From positions 8,854 to 44,244 of the forward strand of contig DXWV01000036.1 in assembly GCA_019416685.1 (NCBI GenBank): 35,391 nucleotides of DNA. Reading direction: 5' to 3'. Below, piece by piece: positions 15,843 to 22,390 of the stretch. The notes beneath the pieces are model-generated. The model did no database searches. It had not been told where the DNA came from and saw only the letters and a program-made list of their open reading frames with translations. Source of the stretch: Bacteroides sp. (GTDB lineage: Bacteria > Bacteroidota > Bacteroidia > Bacteroidales > Bacteroidaceae). Made by a program: the position numbers and the translations under genes. How positions within the stretch are numbered: position 1 is the first letter of the stretch; each line of letters starts with the position of its first letter.

Positions 15843-16451
15843 TCAAAAACAGAAAACAAAACCAGTCAGATACATCCATTCCCACTTTCTGAAGATAGTA
15901 TTGTACTGATAATAAACACCTGTTTTCAACTGAAATTTATTGGTAAATTGATAAGTAACTCCCCCTCCGGCTCCCATCGTGTAAAGACTGCGTGGTGTAC
16001 GATACCTATCGGATATATAGTTGGTAGAAAGGTAAAGCGAGAGCTGTTTTGTCAGTTTATAATTGGCTTCAGCTTCTGACCGGATGCTATATGCAGAATA
16101 AGTTTCTACCGGTAAAGAACCTGAAGAAAAATAATCTCCACGAACGGTTAATCGCCGGGAAGGCCTCCAGAAAGACAGGCTTCTAAGATGATTCGTCTGT
16201 GAAAAATGCACCGGAATCATGCCGGGAAGAGAAGGATGCGCCCAATGGGGAACAAAGGGTTTATCGGGGCGTAAAATCTCAAAGTCCGGCAACTTGGTAG
16301 CAGGCAGAGGAGATTTGAAAGTCCCCGGTTTACGCTCGCCGGGGACTGAAATCAAATCATCCAGATGAAGCCCTTCGAACGGGACTTCCTGTGCCATGAG
16401 AGTAACAGAACAGAATAGACATAGAATAGTATAGATGTAAATTTCCCTCAT
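15843..16451 (-). CDS. Small outer-membrane beta-barrel-like protein, function unknown
   Basis: Exported protein of about 202 residues if read from the ATG at 16451 (MREIYIYTILCLFCSVTLMAQ, a good signal peptide ending in AQ). ATG 16472 and 16505 are in the same frame but would put extra basic residues before the signal. After a Pro-rich stretch (about 30-80), the rest is alternating beta-strand pattern (LTVRGDYFSSG, EAEANYKLTKQLSLYLSTN, GGGVTYQFTNKFQLKTGVYYQYN) and ends in Phe (GFVFCF), as outer-membrane barrels do. I do not recognise the family. It follows potD by 84 bases. A long inverted repeat (16441-16494) covers the ATG. Confidence 0.6.
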   Translation of the reverse strand: MREIYIYTILCLFCSVTLMAQEVPFEGLHLDDLISVPGERKPGTFKSPLPATKLPDFEILRPDKPFVPHWAHPSLPGMIPVHFSQTNHLRSLSFWRPSRRLTVRGDYFSSGSLPVETYSAYSIRSEAEANYKLTKQLSLYLSTNYISDRYRTPRSLYTMGAGGGVTYQFTNKFQLKTGVYYQYNTIFRKWEWMYLTGFVFCF

Positions 16452-16494
16452 GAGGCGTCTGGTTTTATTCATTAGACGCTCGCATGAGGGAAAT
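16441..16494 (-). repeat. Long imperfect inverted repeat over the start of the barrel-like gene
   Basis: ATTTCCCTCATGAGGCGTCT (16441-16460) and AGACGCTCGCATGAGGGAAAT (16474-16494) pair almost completely (one small internal mismatch) around a 13-base loop. On the minus strand the ATG at 16451 falls in the second arm. No T run follows, so it does not look like a standard terminator. It could act as an RNA hairpin that hides the start codon. Confidence 0.7.
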
Positions 16495-16535
16495 GCTGCA
16501 AACAAATTAATTAAAAATTGATAATCTATTAAGAG

Positions 16536-17873
16536 TTACAACGGCTTCGGATTCTTCTTTCTACGACTGCGCCGTCTCTGCAATTTGTTACGCTGATGAC
16601 GTTGTATACGCTTGTATATCATCCATCCACTCATTACACCTATCACCACAAAAATAAGAATAGTAATACCCACTCCCAAATTGTCTCCTTTGATACGAGA
16701 CCATATTTCGAGCACATCTTTGGTCTTATCGCCAAAATCACGAATCATTGCACAACGTTCTACCACACTGCGATCCGGATATTGAATACGATTGATCTGA
16801 ATACTATCTGCACCGGGACCAAAGAAATAGCTTAAGTCGGAATAATAAGTCAATGTCGTATCTATTTTTTCTTCCATAATCTCAGGAGAAGCAACAGAAC
16901 TTACGTATCCACAGGCATCCATATTCCGAATAGCAATATCAGGACGACACATGAAATTAATAAAATAGCTGGCAGCCTTCGGATTGCGCGCATACTTCGG
17001 AATCACCCAACCATCATACCAGATATTACTACCTTCTTTGGGTACTACATAATCAAGGTCCACACCCACTGCTTCAGCCTCTTCAATAGCCCACATAGCG
17101 TCACCACTCCATGTCATATTGATCCAGGCCTTGTTTTTTGTCATCATCTCTTTTCCGAAATCAGCCTCCCAACCGGCAATATTAGGTTTCATAGCTTTGA
17201 GATATTTCTCTACTATAGCCATCGCTTCGGGAGAATAATCGTTCATCAGTTGTTCAACCGTTACTTTCCCTTCTTCCAGCTCTTTGGCATGAGAATAGAT
17301 GATAGCCGTTCCGTATGCATCGCGATAAGCATCCTTCATCAGAATTTTACCTGCATATTTCTTATCCCAAAGGCACTCCCAAGTATCTACTTCCTGCTCA
17401 GTAACAAAAGCCTTGTTATAAAGAATACCTGCCGTACCCCACATATAACAAACTGCATACTGGTTGGCAGGACGTCCTGGCTGGCTAAGTTTGGCAATCT
17501 GTTCACGGATATATGGAGAAACATTGTTCATATAATCGGGCGAATGAGCAAAAACAGTATCAATGGGCAGCAGCAAATCTTTCTTCAACATACGCTCAAT
17601 AATGTACTCCGAAGGACAAACTACATCAAAATCCTCATGCCCTTTTTCAATCTTGGTAAGCATGATTTCATTGATATCAAATGTCTGATAAACAATACGA
17701 ATATCCTCTCCGGTCTGTTCTTTATAATAAGCCTGAAAATCTTCCAGTACATCATCTCCGATATAATCTGCCCAATTATATATCTTCAGTACTTTTCCGC
17801 GTGGTTCACCTGTGTTGTAACAACCAGTAAGGAGAAGTCCTGACAAAATAAATATAGATAGAATTTTCTTCAT
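16536..17873 (-). CDS. potD: Spermidine/putrescine-binding lipoprotein with C-terminal membrane tail (PotD-like)
   Basis: Substrate-binding protein of the polyamine ABC importer, 445 residues. Lipoprotein signal with lipobox LLTGC (Cys18). Polyamine-binding-protein landmarks in order: KIYNWADYIGDDVLEDF, VVCPSEYIIERM, CYMWGTAGILYN, INMTWSGDAMWA and SNIWYDGWVIPKYARNP followed by SYFINFMCRPDIA, matching the aromatic and acidic ligands of E. coli PotD. E. coli PotD is 348 residues; this one has about 50 extra at the C-terminus: a hydrophobic helix at about 401-420 (VGITILIFVVIGVMSGWMIY) and a 25-residue tail rich in Arg and Lys. It is the last pot gene, 36 bases after potC. Confidence 0.92.
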   Translation of the reverse strand: MKKILSIFILSGLLLTGCYNTGEPRGKVLKIYNWADYIGDDVLEDFQAYYKEQTGEDIRIVYQTFDINEIMLTKIEKGHEDFDVVCPSEYIIERMLKKDLLLPIDTVFAHSPDYMNNVSPYIREQIAKLSQPGRPANQYAVCYMWGTAGILYNKAFVTEQEVDTWECLWDKKYAGKILMKDAYRDAYGTAIIYSHAKELEEGKVTVEQLMNDYSPEAMAIVEKYLKAMKPNIAGWEADFGKEMMTKNKAWINMTWSGDAMWAIEEAEAVGVDLDYVVPKEGSNIWYDGWVIPKYARNPKAASYFINFMCRPDIAIRNMDACGYVSSVASPEIMEEKIDTTLTYYSDLSYFFGPGADSIQINRIQYPDRSVVERCAMIRDFGDKTKDVLEIWSRIKGDNLGVGITILIFVVIGVMSGWMIYKRIQRHQRNKLQRRRSRRKKNPKPL

Positions 17874-17909
17874 AATCAGTTCTTTATATTATACTATATC
17901 ATCCTTCAA

Positions 17910-18716
17910 TTATCGCTTACCATTACTACCTGTGCGGGAAGTGCCTGCTCTGTGATTAATAACAATCAATAACGCAAGAACTACCACAAAAATAATAGTC
18001 GAAAGCGGACGAAGTTCCGGTGTCAGTCCTCCCTTACGAGCATCGGCGTAAATATAAGTAGAAAGTGTCTCTAACCCTTCGTTACCAATGGTGAACACTG
18101 TTACTGCAAAATCATCAATCGAGAGTGTCAGTGCAAGCATGAAACCACTAATCATTCCCGGACGAATCTCCGGAATGATCACTTTGCGTAGTGCCTGCAT
18201 CGGAGTAGCTCCCAGATCAAGAGCCGCTTCGTAGAGGTTCGGGTTCATCTGTTTGAGACGTGGCAGCACACTAAGTACCACGTAGGGAGTACAGAATGTA
18301 ATATGTGCCAGAACCACAGTTGTATAACCCTGTGAGATACCCAGTGAAACAAACAGTAGGAACAGAGATATACCAGTGATTATGTCTCCGTTCAGAATAG
18401 GGATACTATTCACAAAACCGATGGTCTTACGAGCACGATTCTTTAAATTAAAAATGCCGATAGCTGTAACACTTCCCAGCAAAGTAGAAGCTGTAGCTGC
18501 TATTAAAGCGATAGTAACTGTATTCATCAGCGCATTCATCAACGAATGATGCGTTCCGGTTGTAAACAGAGAAGAGTAGAGTTTGGTTGAAAATCCAGTC
18601 CAGTTTCCCAAAACTTTGGCTTCGGTAAATGAATAGATCACAATAATCACAATAGGCGAATAAAGCAATAAAAGCAATATCCACAGATAGGTTTGAGCAA
18701 GAATCCTTTTTACCAT
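17910..18716 (-). CDS. potC: Polyamine ABC transporter permease PotC
   Basis: Inner-membrane permease of the spermidine/putrescine importer, 268 residues with six predicted helices. It opens MVKRILAQTYLWILLLLLYSP and carries the EAA loop EAALDLGATPMQALRKVIIPEIRPGM, which contacts the PotA ATPase. Typical PotC features include YSFTEAKVLGNWTGFSTKLY in the first loop and LSIDDFAVTVFTIG late in the protein. It starts within the last 7 bases of potB, so the two are translationally coupled, and it precedes potD. Confidence 0.94.
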   Translation of the reverse strand: MVKRILAQTYLWILLLLLYSPIVIIVIYSFTEAKVLGNWTGFSTKLYSSLFTTGTHHSLMNALMNTVTIALIAATASTLLGSVTAIGIFNLKNRARKTIGFVNSIPILNGDIITGISLFLLFVSLGISQGYTTVVLAHITFCTPYVVLSVLPRLKQMNPNLYEAALDLGATPMQALRKVIIPEIRPGMISGFMLALTLSIDDFAVTVFTIGNEGLETLSTYIYADARKGGLTPELRPLSTIIFVVVLALLIVINHRAGTSRTGSNGKR

Positions 18717-19507
18717 AACCCGCCTCCTTCGTTAGAATTGTCTTTATCATCCGTACTGAACAATGAAGTAGCAGCAATCAGCAGCAACATGATAAGAGAC
18801 AGTGCCGCACCATAATTCCACATACTGTTGTTGATATTCTCCTGAATGGTAGTACCGAAAAGTTTAATATTGTTCATTGTCAGTAGCTCGGCAATGGCAA
18901 AAGTAGAAATAGTAGGCATAAACACCATCATAATGCCACTCATTACTCCCGGCATAGACAGGGGCAGAACAGCTTTGAAAAACACCTGAACCGGATTGGC
19001 TCCCAGATCCTGTGCCGCTTCAATATAACTATGATCCATCTTCTGCAACGTATTGTAAATAGGATAAATCATGAAAGGAATAAAATTGTACACCATACCG
19101 AAAATCAATGCTCCCTCTCCCAGTGGCATACTGAAGAAATCGAATAAAGCAACAGTAGCCAGTGTACGCACCAGAATATTAACCCACATAGGAAGGATAA
19201 ACAATACAACCAAAGTTTTGGAACGGTTCAACTTGGCATTACTCAGAATCCAGGCTGCCGGATACCCCAAAAGGATGCAAATAAGGGTTGTTATGATAGC
19301 TATCCCGATGGAATATACAAAAGTGTTGATCGCCTCATGGTGAGTAAAGAACTTCTCAAAGTTCTCCAGTGTAAGATGCCCGCTGTCATCGGTAAATGCA
19401 TAGACCACAATAAGAAGCAATGGAATAACAACGAATATCGCCGAAAAGATAATGTAAGGGAGGGTCCAACTCTTACGTGATGAAAAAAAGATTGATAACT
19501 TATTCAC
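18710..19507 (-). CDS. potB: Polyamine ABC transporter permease PotB
   Basis: Inner-membrane permease paired with PotC, 265 residues. Six helices; the N-terminal helix WTLPYIIFSAIFVVIPLLLIV is followed by a periplasmic loop, then LGYPAAWILSNAKL and LFILPMWVNILVRTLA, which are diagnostic of PotB. EAA loop: EAAQDLGANPVQVFFKAVLPLSMPGV. The end of the protein (DDKDNSNEGGGLW) is short and hydrophilic. It lies 17 bases after potA and overlaps potC by 7 bases. Confidence 0.94.
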   Translation of the reverse strand: MNKLSIFFSSRKSWTLPYIIFSAIFVVIPLLLIVVYAFTDDSGHLTLENFEKFFTHHEAINTFVYSIGIAIITTLICILLGYPAAWILSNAKLNRSKTLVVLFILPMWVNILVRTLATVALFDFFSMPLGEGALIFGMVYNFIPFMIYPIYNTLQKMDHSYIEAAQDLGANPVQVFFKAVLPLSMPGVMSGIMMVFMPTISTFAIAELLTMNNIKLFGTTIQENINNSMWNYGAALSLIMLLLIAATSLFSTDDKDNSNEGGGLW

Positions 19508-19524
19508 CTCTTTACTATTAATTT

Positions 19525-20910
19525 CTAATTATTAATTATCCGGATTCCGTCTGGAGGGATAGTAATACCTACACGATCGCCATCGTCCCATACGTCATTC
19601 GTATCTACAAAAACATTCTCGTCCCAATCCGACCACACAGTCAGATGATAGTGATCTCCCTTATAAAGGATAAATTTCACATCTCCCGTCAGCATACCAT
19701 CTTCTTCATTATCCTGCAAAATGATTTTGTCAAAGTCTACTTCTACACGGACATCTGCACCGGCAGCAATATCAGAAACAGGAGCGCACTCAAAGTTACA
19801 TCCAAGGAATTCTACATGCGTATCATCAATCAATTTACCTTCAAATGTATTGCAAATACGCTCTTTTCTCATAATATGAATATCGAATGGCTTCACCAGT
19901 AATCCTACCTCAGCACCGACTTCAAAATGATGATAATCCTGCACCAGAAATTCGTACCCATTACAAAGCACCGTCATTTCATAATGTACTCCTTTGAATA
20001 CGGAAGACTGCACTACTCCCACCAGCTGTGCCATATCAGACACAGGAAAAATGTATAAATCTTCCGGACGAATGACAACATCCACCGGCACATTCTCGCC
20101 AAAACCTGCATCCACACATTCAAACTCAGTTCCGCAAAAACGAACCAGCTTATCTTTCACCATCGTCCCGTTCAGAATATTACTTTCACCTATAAAGTCG
20201 GCAACAAATGAGTTGATCGGTTCATTATATATATCAATCGGTGTACCAATCTGCTGAATTCTTCCTTCGCTCATCACCACAATGGTGTCACTCAGTGTCA
20301 ACGCCTCTTCCTGATCATGTGTCACATACACAAATGTGATGCCCAGCCTCTTATGCATCTCCTTCAACTCCATCTGCATGTCCTTGCGCATCTTAAGGTC
20401 AAGTGCAGCCAATGGTTCGTCAAGCAACAATACTTCCGGCTCATTGACAATGGCCCGGGCAATAGCTACACGTTGTTGCTGCCCACCCGAAAGCGAGTCT
20501 ACATCACGATATTCATAATCCGTCATGCCCACCATCTTCAAAGCAGCTTTCACTTTCTTTTCAATGACCAGCTTCGGTGTCTTTTTTAGTTTCAGACCGA
20601 AAGCAATATTATCATACACATTCAGATGAGGGAAAAGAGCATACTTCTGAAATACAGTATTCACCGGGCGCTTATGGGGCGGTGTCTGTGTTATTTCCTT
20701 TCCCGATATTCTGATCTCGCCTTCTGTAGCGGTCTGAAAACCAGCAATAAGGCGCAACAATGTGGTTTTGCCACAACCCGAAGGTCCGAGAATCGTCACG
20801 AATTCTCCCTTCTTCACATTTAAGGTCACATTATCCAAAGCGGTCTTTTCGCCAAAGAACTTTGATACGGCATTAACCTCGATAATGGATTTGTTTTCTT
20901 GCATATTCAT
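19525..20910 (-). CDS. potA: Polyamine ABC transporter ATPase PotA with duplicated C-terminal module
   Basis: ATP-binding subunit of the importer, 461 residues against 378 in E. coli. Walker A GPSGCGKTT at 42-50, Q-loop FQKYALFPHL, signature LSGGQQQRVA at about 140, Walker B LLLDEP at 161-166, switch His in VTHDQEE. Behind the ATPase, a TOBE-like module of about 100 residues appears twice: 247-347 (NGTMVKDKLVRFCGTEFEC ... VFKGVHYEMTV) and 357-458 (EGKLIDDTHVEFLGCNFEC ... LYKGDHYHLTV). ATG 20910 or 20904 is the start; the open frame reaches 21042 but that part overlaps the promoter. First gene of potABCD. Confidence 0.93.
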   Translation of the reverse strand: MNMQENKSIIEVNAVSKFFGEKTALDNVTLNVKKGEFVTILGPSGCGKTTLLRLIAGFQTATEGEIRISGKEITQTPPHKRPVNTVFQKYALFPHLNVYDNIAFGLKLKKTPKLVIEKKVKAALKMVGMTDYEYRDVDSLSGGQQQRVAIARAIVNEPEVLLLDEPLAALDLKMRKDMQMELKEMHKRLGITFVYVTHDQEEALTLSDTIVVMSEGRIQQIGTPIDIYNEPINSFVADFIGESNILNGTMVKDKLVRFCGTEFECVDAGFGENVPVDVVIRPEDLYIFPVSDMAQLVGVVQSSVFKGVHYEMTVLCNGYEFLVQDYHHFEVGAEVGLLVKPFDIHIMRKERICNTFEGKLIDDTHVEFLGCNFECAPVSDIAAGADVRVEVDFDKIILQDNEEDGMLTGDVKFILYKGDHYHLTVWSDWDENVFVDTNDVWDDGDRVGITIPPDGIRIINN

Positions 20911-20925
20911 ACTCAATTTGGGATG

Positions 20926-20933
20926 CAAAGGTA
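20926..20933 (-). promoter_or_regulatory. Bacteroides-type -7 promoter element for potABCD
   Basis: Read on the minus strand, TACCTTTG followed by C matches TAnnTTTG. It lies 15 bases before the ATG at 20910, giving a very short leader. It excludes the longer potA frame that starts at 21042. No clear -33 box. Confidence 0.5.
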
Positions 20934-21008
20934 CACATTTCTGCGATTTCCTCCTACGTGTTAATCTAATATAACAGAGTTTTCCCATGATAAGACTGAA
21001 AAATAATC

Positions 21009-21016
21009 TATCTTTG
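21009..21016 (+). promoter_or_regulatory. Bacteroides-type -7 promoter element for the TlpA-like gene
   Basis: TATCTTTG followed by C matches TAnnTTTG and lies 32 bases before the ATG at 21049. This promoter and that of potA are divergent within a 138-base gap. Confidence 0.55.
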
Positions 21017-21048
21017 CATAAATATTTATTCACTAATCTCACAAAAGT

Positions 21049-22149
21049 ATGAAAAAGTTAACTTATTTGTTCGTTGCTGCTGCCGCTTTAGGTATGGTAG
21101 CATGTAACAGCAACAAACCTGGCTACGTTATCACCGGTACAGTAGAAGGAGCGGCAGACGGTGACACTGTATTTTTACAGGAAGTAGTAGGCAGACAACT
21201 TAGTAAACTGGATACTGCAATTATTACAAAAGGAACTTTTACCTTTGAAGGTGTGCAGGATTCTGCTGTCAACCGTTACATTACATCCGGTAAGGGTAAC
21301 GAGGCTCTACTCATAGACTTCTTCCTTGAAAACGGTAAGATCAATATAGCACTGACCAGAGATAATGATTCGGCAACCGGTACAGCCAACAATGATGCAT
21401 ATCAGGAAATCCGTAACAAGATCAATGCGTTAAATCAGAAAGCAACCCCTCTTTATGAATCAATGAGAAGTGCCGACATAACTGATGAACAGAAAGAAGC
21501 CAATATGAAAGAACTTGAGAAACTCGAAGAAGAGTTGGGACAGGTTTACAAAGAAGGCATCGAGAAGAATATCACAAACCCCGTCGGTATTCATCTGTTC
21601 AAAACCAATTATTATAATATGACAACTGCTGAGAACGATGCTTTGCTACAACAGATTCCTGCACAATTTCAGAATGACGAAACAATCGTAAAGATCAAAG
21701 AAATGACTGAAAAGCAAAAGAAGACTGCTGTAGGACAAAAATTCATAGACTTCGAGATGTTGACTCCTGACGGTAAACCCGTGAAATTGTCTGATTATGT
21801 AGGCAAAGGTAAAGTTGTTCTTATTGATTTCTGGGCAAGCTGGTGCGGTCCGTGCCGTCGTGAAATGCCTAATCTCGTAGATGCTTACGCTAAATATAAA
21901 GGTAAAAATTTCGAGATTGTAGGTGTATCACTCGATCAGAGTGCTGACGCATGGAAAGAGTCTATCAAAAATCTGAAAATCACATGGCCACAGATGTCCG
22001 ATCTGAAATACTGGGGCAGCGAAGGTGCACAACTGTATGCTGTAAACAGTATTCCTCATACCATCCTGATTGATGGTGAAGGTACAATCATTGCACGCGG
22101 ACTCCACGGCGAAGGACTCCAAACCAAACTGGCTGAAGTACTGAAATAA
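21049..22149 (+). CDS. TlpA/AhpC-type thioredoxin-fold lipoprotein with DUF4369 domain
   Basis: Predicted periplasm-facing thiol:disulfide oxidoreductase, 366 residues. Lipoprotein signal with lipobox GMVAC (Cys19). Residues 24-125 match DUF4369 (GYVITGTVEGAADGDTVFLQ, then TKGTFTFEGV), a domain that precedes thioredoxin folds in Bacteroidota. A helical linker follows (about 125-225). The thioredoxin domain (about 230-366) has FWASWCGPCRREMPN with redox pair C266 and C269, and the cis-Pro region VNSIPHTILIDGEG. It is probably a reductant for periplasmic cysteines or cytochrome c maturation; its partner is unknown. Single-gene unit with its own promoter, divergent from potA. Confidence 0.9.
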   Translation: MKKLTYLFVAAAALGMVACNSNKPGYVITGTVEGAADGDTVFLQEVVGRQLSKLDTAIITKGTFTFEGVQDSAVNRYITSGKGNEALLIDFFLENGKINIALTRDNDSATGTANNDAYQEIRNKINALNQKATPLYESMRSADITDEQKEANMKELEKLEEELGQVYKEGIEKNITNPVGIHLFKTNYYNMTTAENDALLQQIPAQFQNDETIVKIKEMTEKQKKTAVGQKFIDFEMLTPDGKPVKLSDYVGKGKVVLIDFWASWCGPCRREMPNLVDAYAKYKGKNFEIVGVSLDQSADAWKESIKNLKITWPQMSDLKYWGSEGAQLYAVNSIPHTILIDGEGTIIARGLHGEGLQTKLAEVLK

Positions 22150-22198
22150 AAAGTAGTATCGTGAGGGTGCGTCAATAAAGTAAAATTAACCATCATTA

Positions 22199-22268
22199 AA
22201 ACGCAGATTAACGCTAATTTACGCAAAGATTAAATTAAATCCGCGGTCATTTGTGTTAATCTGCGTTT
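22199..22268. repeat. Bacteroides intergenic inverted repeat (ACGCAGATTAAC type)
   Basis: AAACGCAGATTAAC (22199-22212) is a perfect 14-base inverted repeat with GTTAATCTGCGTTT (22255-22268). The inner part holds further degenerate ACGCnnATT copies. I recall this motif as a frequent intergenic repeat in Bacteroides genomes. Confidence 0.7.
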
Positions 22269-22327
22269 CTAAAGTTACATATTGATAGCTTTCTCAGACT
22301 TTTGACACACCTTCATATACAAACAAT

Positions 22328-22369
22328 TAGCCCTTGCAATATTTTACTATTGCAAGGGCTATTTTTTTT
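22328..22369 (+). terminator. Rho-independent terminator between the TlpA-like gene and glgP
   Basis: Perfect 14-base arms TAGCCCTTGCAATA and TATTGCAAGGGCTA around a 6-base loop, followed by eight T on the plus strand. It ends the TlpA-like transcript about 180 bases after the stop. On the minus strand the sequence after the hairpin is only weakly T-rich, so its use for glgP is less certain. Confidence 0.88.
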
Positions 22370-22390
22370 ATAATACTTTATAGCTGTTTG

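Noticed and set aside
17250..17843. Plus-strand ORF of 197 codons inside potD
   Set aside because: Antisense shadow of potD, rich in Ile, Asn and Phe, with no recognisable motif.
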